Positions 43,042 to 51,256 of a DNA stretch of 64,000 nt are shown in pieces. This DNA comes from an uncultured Ruminococcus sp. (lineage in GTDB: Bacteria > Bacillota > Clostridia > Oscillospirales > Ruminococcaceae): contig CAJTLC010000010.1 in assembly GCA_910576995.1 (NCBI GenBank), positions 49,463 to 113,462 of the forward strand. Direction: 5' to 3'. How positions within the stretch are numbered: position 1 is the stretch's first letter; each line of letters opens with the position of its first letter. A program made the translations under genes and the position numbers. The notes below the pieces were generated by a model. That model was not told the origin of the DNA. It ran no database searches and was given only the letters and a program-made list of their open reading frames with translations.

Positions 43042-43070
43042 ATTTTAGCACACAAATTTCAATAAGTCAA
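43042..43070 (-). promoter_or_regulatory. Second predicted promoter of cttA (proximal)
   Basis: TTGACT and TAAAAT are separated by 17 bases on the minus strand, within the long leader produced by the distal promoter. Confidence 0.55.
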
Positions 43071-43148
43071 GAATATCAGAACATTTTTTTAAAAAATTAT
43101 TCACGATTAAATACGTACTTTTTTGTATGTATTTCACAATAACTGCCC

Positions 43149-43184
43149 TTATGTGCATAAAATGCGAGTTTCGGATGTCCGCAT
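43149..43184 (-). CDS. Possible 11-residue leader ORF of cttA
   Basis: GAGGG lies seven bases before an ATG that opens MRTSETRILCT and a stop codon. It begins about 20 bases after the distal promoter and ends before the proximal one. The RBS and position are suggestive, but such a short frame can occur by chance. Confidence 0.35.
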   Translation of the reverse strand: MRTSETRILCT

Positions 43185-43210
43185 AACGTTCCCTCAAACT
43201 CTTCTTTTAT

Positions 43211-43239
43211 ATTATATCATTAATTTTCTCATTTGTCAA
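43211..43239 (-). promoter_or_regulatory. Predicted distal promoter of cttA-scaE
   Basis: A perfect TTGACA, 17 bases, TATAAT on the minus strand. It would give cttA a 5' leader of about 290 bases. Confidence 0.8.
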
Positions 43240-43282
43240 CAGTAATATTATCCCAAATCTCCGTTTTCTGCGATTTAATGAA

Positions 43283-43310
43283 AAAAACAGAGCCCGAAGG
43301 CTCTGTTTTT
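43283..43310 (-). terminator. Strong terminator after scaB
   Basis: AAAAACAGAGCC pairs with GGCTCTGTTTTT around a 4-base loop and is followed by T on the minus strand. It starts a few bases after the scaB stop codon and separates scaC-scaA-scaB from cttA-scaE. Confidence 0.9.
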
Positions 43311-43316
43311 GTTGCT

Positions 43317-46300
43317 TTAGTTTTCTTTTTCCTTGTTTTCAAGGAAAGCGTTAAACTTATCAAGTCTTCCTATGCTGATAAGGTAATCGTTGAACTTATC
43401 AACTCTTCCCTGTGAAGCCAGAACTGTGTTCCAAGCCTTATGATGAGTCATTGTTAAATCAGTAGACATAACTGCATACTCAGAAAGTATCCAGCTTGAG
43501 TCAGCAGGATCAATTTCTCTTTCGCTCTTGATCATATTCCAGTTATCTTCATCGTAAACATCAAGGTCTACGTCGATAAGGAATGCGCAAAGCATATCAA
43601 GCATATTGTATCCGTTTTCGTCTACAGGCGAATTAGCAATCTTCTCATTCTTTTCAGGATCATTGATCATAATCTGATTCTTATCTCCGCCTTCGGGAAT
43701 TGTGGAAGCGTTAGCATAGAAGATAAGCGTGTAAGATGCATCCTGAGGATCAACAATATTATCGAGGTTAGAGTCACCCTTTACACCAATGTAAGCTGTG
43801 AATGTAATAGCTTCTCCTGTGTCATCACGGAGCTGCATTCCATCATAAAGTACATTTACAGTGTAGATGTTTCTCGTCTCATCAAATGCTTCCTGAGGAT
43901 TATCTGCATTGGAAACAGCTTCAGCAAATGTAAGTTTAGCAGGATCGTAAGTTTCAGTTGTCTGAACATTCTTGCCGTCTACTTCCTTAATTACTTCAAT
44001 ATCCTCGCCTTCCATAGAGCTGTCATCAACATGACCTCTTCTGAATGTGCCAGGATCGTGGCTGAAGTAGAATCCATCAACAGTTTCAACCTTAACATAA
44101 ACGCCGGGAGGCAGTATAGGAGGTTTAGTTGTAGTAGTTGTTTCTCCACCAGGCATCTGAGTTGTCTTACCTGTTGCGGTTGTTGTATCAGGTGCCTTTG
44201 TTGTGGTTGTATCGGGTGCCTTGGTTGTTGTATCAGGCGCCTTGGTTGTCGTTGTATCAGGTGCCTTGGTTGTTGTTGTTTCAGCAGCCTTTGTCGTTGT
44301 ATCAGGTGCCTTGGTTGTTGTTGTTTCGGCAGCCTTTGTTGTGGTTTCAGGCGCCTTGGTTGTTGTTGTTTCAGCAGCCTTTGTTGTTGTATCAGGCGCC
44401 TTGGTTGTTGTGGTTTCAGCAGCCTTTGTTGTGGTTGTAAGAGCCTTAACAATGATAGCGCCATCGATTGTGAGAACCTGTGAAGACATATCAAGTCCGT
44501 CTTCGGAAGAAATGAAGAAGTATCCGTCATCTCCCCATGTTACGGGATATACGCCTGCAGGTGTATCAGCAGGTACTGTAAATGTAAGTGAAATTACCTT
44601 AGCTCCATTTGCTGCTCCTACTCCTGCACCATTCTTGTCTGCAAATGCATACTGGAATGTGTTCGGATTCGTCACAATATTTGCACCATATGCTTCTGAA
44701 CCTGTTGCTCCCTTAAATACTATAGGAGCGTCAGCATTGTTGATGATGAACTGCGCACCGCCGATAGGCAGGTTCACATTCTTAGAATCATTAACAAGTA
44801 CGTCTACTGTTACTTCTTCTCCCGGATTAGCTTCTACTGTCTGGATTGCCCAGATGATCGCTCCCTCGGGTGCTGTAACTGTTGTAGTTGTGGTTTCGAC
44901 AGCCTTTGTTGTGGTTTCAGGTGCCTTGGTTGTTGTTGTTTCGGCAGCCTTTGTTGTGGTTTCAGGCGCCTTGGTTGTTGTGGTTTCAGCAGCCTTTGTT
45001 GTTGTATCAGGCGCCTTGGTTGTTGTGGTTTCAGCAGCCTTTGTTGTGGTTGTAAGAGCCTTAACAATGATAGCGCCATCGATTGTGAGAACCTGTGAAG
45101 ACATATCAAGTCCGTCTTCGGAAGAAATGAAGAAGTATCCGTCATCTCCCCATGTTACGGGATATACGCCTGCAGGTGTATCAGCAGGTACTGTAAATGT
45201 AAGTGAAATTACCTTAGCTCCATTTGCTGCTCCTACTCCTGCACCATTCTTGTCTGCAAATGCATACTGGAATGTGTTCGGATTCGTCACAATATTTGCA
45301 CCATATGCTTCTGAACCTGTTGCTCCCTTAAATACTATAGGAGCGTCAGCATTGTTGATGATGAACTGCGCACCGCCGATAGGCAGGTTCACATTCTTAG
45401 AATCATTAACAAGTACGTCTACTGTTACTTCTTCTCCCGGATTAGCTTCTACTGTCTGGATTGCCCAGATGATCGCTCCCTCGGGTGCTGTAACTGTTGT
45501 AGTTGTGGTTTCGACAGCCTTTGTTGTGGTTTCAGGTGCCTTGGTTGTTGTTGTTTCGGCAGCCTTTGTTGTGGTTTCAGGCGCCTTGGTTGTTGTTGTT
45601 TCAGCAGCCTTTGTTGTTGTATCAGGCGCCTTGGTTGTTGTGGTTTCCTCTTCAATGATGATTGCGCCATTAAGAAGCTTAATGGAAGCATCAGCATTCT
45701 TAGCGTCATCAGTGATGATGGATGTGATCTCATTGCCGTTTGTATCGGAAACGAAAATCTTTCCGCCCCAAGTTACAGGATATGTACCAGCAGGTGTATT
45801 AGCCGGAACAGTATACTTGAGTTGGAGAACAACACTGCCGTCCTTAGCTTCAACAGGTACTCCGTTAACATTGCCGAATGCAAACTGATTTGTAGCCGGA
45901 TTGTTTACAATCGCGCCTGTGTAAGCATCTGAACCTGAAGTAGACTTGAACTCGATAGGAGATTCGCAGTTGATCTCGAACTGAGCGCCTGCTACAGGAA
46001 TGTTCTTTGTGCCAACGTTTACGATTACATCAAGTGTAACCTCTTCGCCGGGCTTAGCCTTAACCTCGGGAATATCCCAAGTGATGTCACCCTCGGTATT
46101 ATTATCATCAACGATAATCTTACCATCGAGGAGTGAAACCTGATCTGTAAGCGGGTTGCCGTTGGTATCGGAGATGAAAATCTTTCCGCCCCATGTTACG
46201 TCATACTCGCCTGCGGGTGTATTTGCGGGAACAGTGTAGAGAAGCGTGAGAACAGTTTTGCCGTCCTCAGAAGGAATTCCTCTGCCGATGCCCTCGCCAA

Positions 46301-48260
46301 ATGCGAACTGATTTGTTGCAGTATTGTAAACTATAGTAGAACCATAGCCGTTTGCTGCACTGTCTGCACCGTTAAGCTGAATAGGAGATTCAACTGTAAT
46401 TCCGAACTGAGCGCCTGCGATAGGAAGCTTAGTTGCGTCGGGATCACTAATTATAACGGGCAGTTCAACGGTTTCGCCGGGAAGTGCGTGAACTTCCTGG
46501 ATATCCCATGCGATCTCACCGTCGAATTTAGGATCTTCAACGATCTCGATCTCACCGGAAGTGAACGTAACCTTTTCTGTGATAAGATTTCCGTTTGTAT
46601 CGGAAACATCAAGTTTGCCTGTCCACTCAACAGGATAAACGCCTGCTGCCGTGTTTGCAGGAACATTATAAACGAGAGTAAATACAAGATCGCCGTCCTT
46701 GGCTGTATTGCCTATGCCGAAAATTTCAGCAAATGCGAACTGATCGTCTTTATTTACGATGCCCTGAGTGTAAACAGAACCGTCGGCTGTAACAGATTTC
46801 AAAGTGATAGGAGCCTTAGCAGTTACATCGAAATCAGCGCCTGCTACAGCGAGATCGCCGTTGCCCTTTACCTTAACTTCCATTGTTACTTCTGAACCAG
46901 CCTTAGCTGTTACCTTCGGGATAACCCATTCAACAGAACCCTCAGCAGGTGCCTTGGTTGTTGTTACATCAGGCTTCTTGGTAGTATCGGGAGCCTTTGT
47001 TGTATCGGGTGTCTTAGTTGTTGTTGCCGGAGGTGTTGTTGTTGTACCTGGTGTATCGCCCTCGATAGTGATCTTACCGGGGAGAATCTTACCATTGTAA
47101 GCGTTTGAGTAACCGTCCGCTCTTACTTCTTCAACAATGTGGAATCTTGCGAAGAAGTACTCATAATCTCCGGGTGCTGCATCTTCCGGTACCTTGATAT
47201 TAATGTAAACCATGGGATTACCATCAATAATCGGGAGCGGATGTCCGTTATCCGGATCGATTGTAGCTGCATTATACGTTGCTGCATTCTGTTCAAAGTT
47301 CAGCTTACCAAGCTCTGTACAACCACATTTCTTGGAAGAAAGTTCTACTTCCCAACCATCGGGAAGATCTTCAGGAAGTCTAAATACGAGCGTACTTACG
47401 CTTCTTCCGTTAGAATCGATGATTACAGGAATCTTTTCAATTGTCTCGCCGGGCTTTGCTGTGCGTGCCTCTGGCTCAATCGTGAAATCATCCTTTGTTT
47501 CATACTTGTTATCACCTTCTCCTGTTGTTACAGGCGGCTTTGTTGTCTGAGGAGCCTTGGTTGTTGTTGTATCAGGCTTCTTAGTTGTATCGGGAGCCTT
47601 TGTTGTTTCAGCAGGCTTAGCTGTTGTCTGAGGAGCATCGCCCTCAATAGTGATCTTACCGGGGAGAATAGTACCATTATAAGCGTTTGAGTAACCATCC
47701 GCTCTTACTTCTTCAACAATGTGGAATCTTGCGAAGAGGTATTCATACTCACCGGGCTGCGCATTTTCCGGAACCTTAATATTAATGTAGACCATAGCTT
47801 TACCGTCAGAGATCGGAAGTGGGTGACCATTATCCGGATCAATTGTAGCGGCATTATATGTTTCTGCATTCTGCTCAAAGTTCAATTTTCCAAGTTCTGT
47901 ACAACTACATTTCTTGGATGAAAGTTCTACTTCCCAGCCATCGGGAAGATCCTCAGGAAGTCTGAATACAAGCGTACTTACACTTCTTCCATTAGAATCA
48001 ATGATTACAGGAATTTTCTCAATTGTCTCGCCGGGTTTAGCCGTGCGCGCTTCAGGCTCAATTGTAAAGTCCGTCTTTGTTTCATATTCATTTTCAGCTT
48101 TTTTAGTAGCAGCCTCGTCCAGTACCTCCTCCGTACTAATATTAGGCTGCACAGCGGAAACCCCGCCGGCAGCGCTAACAGTAAAGGAGGAAGCAAATGC
48201 ACTCGTTACAATTGAAGAACTCATAACGACGGACGTAACTGCTGCAAGCAGTTTCTTCAT
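43317..48260 (-). CDS. scaB: ScaB: seven-cohesin cellulosome scaffoldin with X-dockerin
   Basis: ScaB is the main structural scaffoldin. The 1647 residues are: signal peptide (about 1-30); cohesins 1 and 2 at about 60-205 and 250-400, almost the same as the ScaA cohesin; cohesins 3-7 of a second type at about 438-577, 579-718, 720-872, 925-1068 and 1130-1273 (pattern AGAQF...PANTPAG.YPVTWGG); Thr/Lys/Ala/Pro linkers; and an X-module plus dockerin at about 1383-1647 with GVKGDSNLDNIVDPQDASYT. By family knowledge cohesins 1-2 take enzyme-type dockerins, cohesins 3-7 take the ScaA dockerin, and the X-dockerin binds ScaE. Cohesins 6 and 7 are a near-perfect duplication. It follows scaA by 44 bases. 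Confidence 0.95.
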   Translation of the reverse strand: MKKLLAAVTSVVMSSSIVTSAFASSFTVSAAGGVSAVQPNISTEEVLDEAATKKAENEYETKTDFTIEPEARTAKPGETIEKIPVIIDSNGRSVSTLVFRLPEDLPDGWEVELSSKKCSCTELGKLNFEQNAETYNAATIDPDNGHPLPISDGKAMVYINIKVPENAQPGEYEYLFARFHIVEEVRADGYSNAYNGTILPGKITIEGDAPQTTAKPAETTKAPDTTKKPDTTTTKAPQTTKPPVTTGEGDNKYETKDDFTIEPEARTAKPGETIEKIPVIIDSNGRSVSTLVFRLPEDLPDGWEVELSSKKCGCTELGKLNFEQNAATYNAATIDPDNGHPLPIIDGNPMVYINIKVPEDAAPGDYEYFFARFHIVEEVRADGYSNAYNGKILPGKITIEGDTPGTTTTPPATTTKTPDTTKAPDTTKKPDVTTTKAPAEGSVEWVIPKVTAKAGSEVTMEVKVKGNGDLAVAGADFDVTAKAPITLKSVTADGSVYTQGIVNKDDQFAFAEIFGIGNTAKDGDLVFTLVYNVPANTAAGVYPVEWTGKLDVSDTNGNLITEKVTFTSGEIEIVEDPKFDGEIAWDIQEVHALPGETVELPVIISDPDATKLPIAGAQFGITVESPIQLNGADSAANGYGSTIVYNTATNQFAFGEGIGRGIPSEDGKTVLTLLYTVPANTPAGEYDVTWGGKIFISDTNGNPLTDQVSLLDGKIIVDDNNTEGDITWDIPEVKAKPGEEVTLDVIVNVGTKNIPVAGAQFEINCESPIEFKSTSGSDAYTGAIVNNPATNQFAFGNVNGVPVEAKDGSVVLQLKYTVPANTPAGTYPVTWGGKIFVSDTNGNEITSIITDDAKNADASIKLLNGAIIIEEETTTTKAPDTTTKAAETTTTKAPETTTKAAETTTTKAPETTTKAVETTTTTVTAPEGAIIWAIQTVEANPGEEVTVDVLVNDSKNVNLPIGGAQFIINNADAPIVFKGATGSEAYGANIVTNPNTFQYAFADKNGAGVGAANGAKVISLTFTVPADTPAGVYPVTWGDDGYFFISSEDGLDMSSQVLTIDGAIIVKALTTTTKAAETTTTKAPDTTTKAAETTTTKAPETTTKAAETTTTKAPETTTKAVETTTTTVTAPEGAIIWAIQTVEANPGEEVTVDVLVNDSKNVNLPIGGAQFIINNADAPIVFKGATGSEAYGANIVTNPNTFQYAFADKNGAGVGAANGAKVISLTFTVPADTPAGVYPVTWGDDGYFFISSEDGLDMSSQVLTIDGAIIVKALTTTTKAAETTTTKAPDTTTKAAETTTTKAPETTTKAAETTTTKAPDTTTKAAETTTTKAPDTTTTKAPDTTTKAPDTTTTKAPDTTTATGKTTQMPGGETTTTTKPPILPPGVYVKVETVDGFYFSHDPGTFRRGHVDDSSMEGEDIEVIKEVDGKNVQTTETYDPAKLTFAEAVSNADNPQEAFDETRNIYTVNVLYDGMQLRDDTGEAITFTAYIGVKGDSNLDNIVDPQDASYTLIFYANASTIPEGGDKNQIMINDPEKNEKIANSPVDENGYNMLDMLCAFLIDVDLDVYDEDNWNMIKSEREIDPADSSWILSEYAVMSTDLTMTHHKAWNTVLASQGRVDKFNDYLISIGRLDKFNAFLENKEKEN
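44441..45055. repeat. Tandem 615-bp repeat in scaB, unit 1 (cohesin 7 plus linker)
   Basis: This unit repeats at 45056-45648 with a constant offset of 615 bases (205 codons). The cohesin part shows no difference that I can find, and the linker part has about one. The equal length and identity point to a recent duplication. Confidence 0.9.
45056..45648. repeat. Tandem 615-bp repeat in scaB, unit 2 (cohesin 6 plus linker)
   Basis: This is the second copy of the unit at 44441-45055. Identity ends near 45648 in the linker, where TCC/TCTTC replaces the Thr-linker repeat. Confidence 0.9.
47058..47553. repeat. scaB cohesin-2 segment almost identical to scaA
   Basis: About 496 bases align with 48638-49133 at a constant offset of 1580. 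I count two synonymous differences (in an Asn and a Thr codon). The flanking linker sequence is included, so the identity is at DNA level and not only protein selection. Confidence 0.9.
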
Positions 48261-48304
48261 TGTGCATTTCCTTTCCGAGCAAAAGATACTCTATTTTATT
48301 AAAA

Positions 48305-49942
48305 TTACTTAAGGTCAGTTGCTGCACAAGGAAGCTCTACGAGAGAAACAAGGCTCTTGATGATAGCGTCAGAGTCTTCAGCGTTGATCTTGCCTGCGGA
48401 AACGTCGCAGCAGTTAGCATTGAGTTTACCCTGATCTGTCATAGCGTAATCTTCGTTGTTGTGGAGCCACTTGTTAAGAACTACAACGTCAGCGATATTA
48501 ACTTCGCCGTTGTCGTTTGCGTCACCGTAGAGAGGTGTGCCGGGTTTAGCAGTAGTTGTTGTCTGAGCAGGAGCCTTTGTTGTATCAGGAGCCTTTGTTG
48601 TTGTCTGAGCAGGCTTATCTGTTGTCTGAGGAGCGTCGCCCTCGATAGTGATCTTACCGGGGAGAATCTTACCATTGTAAGCGTTTGAGTAACCGTCCGC
48701 TCTTACTTCTTCAACAATGTGGAATCTTGCGAAGAAGTACTCATAATCTCCGGGTGCTGCATCTTCCGGTACCTTGATATTAATGTAAACCATGGGGTTA
48801 CCATCAATAATCGGGAGCGGATGTCCGTTATCCGGATCGATTGTAGCTGCATTATATGTTGCTGCATTCTGTTCAAAGTTCAGCTTACCAAGCTCTGTAC
48901 AACCACATTTCTTGGAAGAAAGTTCTACTTCCCAACCATCGGGAAGATCTTCAGGAAGTCTAAATACGAGCGTACTTACGCTTCTTCCGTTAGAATCGAT
49001 GATTACAGGAATCTTTTCAATTGTCTCGCCGGGCTTTGCTGTGCGTGCCTCTGGCTCAATCGTGAAATCATCCTTTGTTTCATACTTGTTATCACCTTCT
49101 CCTGTTGTTACAGGCGGCTTTGTTGTCTGAGGAGGTGTTGTTGTCTGAGGAGGAGGTGTTGTAGTTGTGGTAGGAGGCGTAACTTGATCCCCCTCTACTG
49201 TAAATGTAATGCTCTTTGCTTCAAGACCTGATGTAGGAGTAAGTCTCTTCTGACCGGCAATTTCGATCATTGTGCTTGGTACGTTGCTGTTCTTCTCATC
49301 AAGATAATCAAGGAAGTCAACTGTGTATGTACCAGCCTTTGTTCCCTTGGGGAATGTTACCTCGAAAACGAATACAGGGAATTCATCAGATTTAGCGCCA
49401 CTGTATTTGTAACCGCTTGAAGCGTTCGGAACCCATGCAATACTTCCGTATGCCTTATCAAGCTTAAGGTAATCATACTTAGGAAGGCAAGCAGCCTTAA
49501 TTGAACCGATCTCAGACCACTCTTCATCCACAACTTCGCCGGAGAATCCAACGAGATACTCAGAAGAAATATTTGTACCGCCAACTGACATATCAACAGC
49601 AGCATCGAAATAAGGTTTAGCGAATGAACACTGAGCAAAAGTAATACCAGTAGGATCGCCGCCGTCGGCAGCATTTACAGTCCACTGTGCCATAATGGAC
49701 TTGATATCCTGTGTGTCAGCATTTTCTTTCATGAAAACACCTACAGGAATAGTAACGTCTCCTGCAGTGATGTCCTCTTTCGAGATAGTTGTGGAAGCCT
49801 TGGTTTTACCGTCTCTGTTTGTGAAAACATCAAAGTAAAGACCTTTTTCAGCATCAGCAGCACCTGTAGCAAAAGGAACAGCTGAGCCTACCATTGATGC
49901 AGCCATAGCCATAGCAGCAGCTGCAGAAATAAGTTTCTTCAT
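48305..49942 (-). CDS. scaA: ScaA: scaffoldin with one canonical cohesin and a dockerin
   Basis: ScaA carries enzymes and docks onto ScaB. The 545-residue protein has a signal peptide (to about 27) and an N-terminal domain of about 230 residues. A Thr/Pro linker follows, then one cohesin at about 286-433 (YETKDDFTIEPEARTAKPGE...). A further linker leads to a dockerin at about 470-545 (YGDANDNGEVNIADVVVLNK, then CCDVSAGKINAEDSDAIIK). The N-terminal domain has a cohesin-like pattern (FPVFVFEVTFPKGTKAGTYTV) but is divergent and may be a second, unusual cohesin. The dockerin differs from enzyme dockerins, as expected for binding ScaB. It follows scaC by 110 bases, with RBS AGAAAGG. Confidence 0.9.
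   Translation of the reverse strand: MKKLISAAAAMAMAASMVGSAVPFATGAADAEKGLYFDVFTNRDGKTKASTTISKEDITAGDVTIPVGVFMKENADTQDIKSIMAQWTVNAADGGDPTGITFAQCSFAKPYFDAAVDMSVGGTNISSEYLVGFSGEVVDEEWSEIGSIKAACLPKYDYLKLDKAYGSIAWVPNASSGYKYSGAKSDEFPVFVFEVTFPKGTKAGTYTVDFLDYLDEKNSNVPSTMIEIAGQKRLTPTSGLEAKSITFTVEGDQVTPPTTTTTPPPQTTTPPQTTKPPVTTGEGDNKYETKDDFTIEPEARTAKPGETIEKIPVIIDSNGRSVSTLVFRLPEDLPDGWEVELSSKKCGCTELGKLNFEQNAATYNAATIDPDNGHPLPIIDGNPMVYINIKVPEDAAPGDYEYFFARFHIVEEVRADGYSNAYNGKILPGKITIEGDAPQTTDKPAQTTTKAPDTTKAPAQTTTTAKPGTPLYGDANDNGEVNIADVVVLNKWLHNNEDYAMTDQGKLNANCCDVSAGKINAEDSDAIIKSLVSLVELPCAATDLK
48638..49133. repeat. scaA cohesin segment almost identical to scaB cohesin 2
   Basis: This is the partner of 47058-47553. 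See that entry for offset and differences. Confidence 0.9.
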
Positions 49943-50052
49943 TTGTAATAATTCCTTTCTTTTAGGGTTTTACGCCTATTAATAACTTATAAATTGGGTT
50001 TGTATTCCTTTGTAAGGGGGACAAATCAGATAATCGTATGACCGGGGCTTAA

Positions 50053-50871
50053 TTATAATTCTGTTATTACGCCTGCGTCAAGCTGCTGGATCTTAAGAGC
50101 GTCCGAAGCAGTAACTCCAGCTGCTCCGTCAACATCGGCATTGATCAGACCCTGATCGGTCAGCTGATATTCATCCTTGTTTGTACAATATTGGAGAATC
50201 AGCGTAGCGTCCGCGATCTCGACCTTGCCGTCGCAGTTGGCGTCGCCCTTCTTCGTCGAAACAGATCCGCCGTCTCCGATGGTGATCTCGCCGTTTGTTA
50301 CAGCGACTTCATAGCCGACCTTCTTTCCGTCCTTCATATAGCCGCAATCGATCTTGTCGTTTGCAACTCCGGAACCGGAATGAGTGTCGCGAACCGTGGG
50401 AATGATTTCGATCTTCGAAGTTCCAGCCTTTGCATCTTTAGCAACAGTACCTGTAACAGTACAGAATACGCCGCCGTCTTTAAGCCAGTATGTGGCGTCT
50501 GCAACAGACGTGGACCACATAAGGTTGATCGTGCCTGCCTCAGCGTCGATGAAGCTGTTAAAGTTGGGAAGCATTGTTGCGGAAGGATCACCTGTTATCC
50601 CTTCAACAAGAGCCCCTGCCTTAATGCCTTCCGAAGCGATCGTTACAACGCTGGGATCGTATTTCAGAGTAAAGTTGCAAGCCTGCATTCCAGCAGCCGG
50701 TATGTCGGCAACAGACACCTCCACTGTAAATTGCTCACCTGCCTGTGCTTTTGCATTGCTGACCGATATCTGCACTGTTTCGTCAGCAGCAGAAGCGGGG
50801 ATCATTGAGCATACGGAAAGTGAAAGCATCGCTGCAGCCATAGCCCCGATGACTATCTTTTTTGTCTTCAT
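50053..50871 (-). CDS. scaC: ScaC: cohesin-dockerin adaptor scaffoldin
   Basis: ScaC changes the cohesin specificity of the cellulosome by docking on a ScaA-type cohesin and offering a different cohesin. The 272-residue protein has a signal peptide (about 1-28) and one cohesin at about 30-195 (VQISVSNAKAQAGEQFTVEV...). A type I dockerin at about 205-272 (KKGDANCDGKVEIADATLIL) nearly equals that of the GH26 mannanase. I use the ATG at 50871 because AGGAGG precedes it. An upstream in-frame ATG has no RBS. It is the first gene of the sca cluster, after a long structured leader. Confidence 0.92.
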   Translation of the reverse strand: MKTKKIVIGAMAAAMLSLSVCSMIPASAADETVQISVSNAKAQAGEQFTVEVSVADIPAAGMQACNFTLKYDPSVVTIASEGIKAGALVEGITGDPSATMLPNFNSFIDAEAGTINLMWSTSVADATYWLKDGGVFCTVTGTVAKDAKAGTSKIEIIPTVRDTHSGSGVANDKIDCGYMKDGKKVGYEVAVTNGEITIGDGGSVSTKKGDANCDGKVEIADATLILQYCTNKDEYQLTDQGLINADVDGAAGVTASDALKIQQLDAGVITEL

Positions 50872-51100
50872 GTTTTTTCCTCCTTCTTCATTAATGTTAT
50901 ATAACAAAGGAACTTTTGCCCCTTATTATATCGTGTCTTAGATTTGGCGGTTATTTTACCTGCACCGCCTTCTGCATTTACGCATCATGAACAAACGATT
51001 CGGCGGAGAACCTGCACGCTCCCCACAATGCGACGCTAAGACGCATCACACTGCCGTGATTAGATTCTGTTTCTCAAAATCTATATTTATTCATGATTTT
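50872..51100 (-). promoter_or_regulatory. Long structured 5' leader of scaC
   Basis: About 225 bases lie between the predicted promoter and the scaC start. On the minus strand successive hairpins can be drawn: AGATTTTG/CAGAATCT, AATCAC/GTGATT-like, GATGCGTC/GCGTCGCAT-like and GGCGGT/ACCGCC. No T-run follows them. I could not match the set to a known riboswitch class. This also accounts for the gene-free stretch 50872-51100. Confidence 0.5.
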
Positions 51101-51129
51101 ATTATATAACAGGACTTCAAAAAAGTAAA
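51101..51129 (-). promoter_or_regulatory. Predicted promoter of scaC-scaA-scaB
   Basis: TTTACT and TATAAT are separated by 17 bases on the minus strand. The -10 box is perfect and the -35 box has four of six matches. Confidence 0.6.
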
Positions 51130-51256
51130 TAGGTTTATATTCTTTTTGGTATTTTAAATAAACAACGGCTTCTGTTTTTGCACGTTTTGCACAATCGCCA
51201 TTTCACTCAATACAGGTTTATCACTGAATGTCATGGCTTAAATATGAATAAGTTAT

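Noticed and set aside
44203..45888. Long Val-rich open frame on the plus strand opposite scaB
   Set aside because: It is the antisense image of the Thr/Lys/Ala linkers and cohesins of scaB. The composition (VVVSAAFVVV) is an artefact of repeated Thr codons, and it has no RBS.
50872..51100. Cyclic-di-GMP or other known riboswitch in the scaC leader
   Set aside because: I looked for the conserved cores of GEMM, SAM, TPP and glycine riboswitches and did not find them. It is reported only as an unclassified structured leader.
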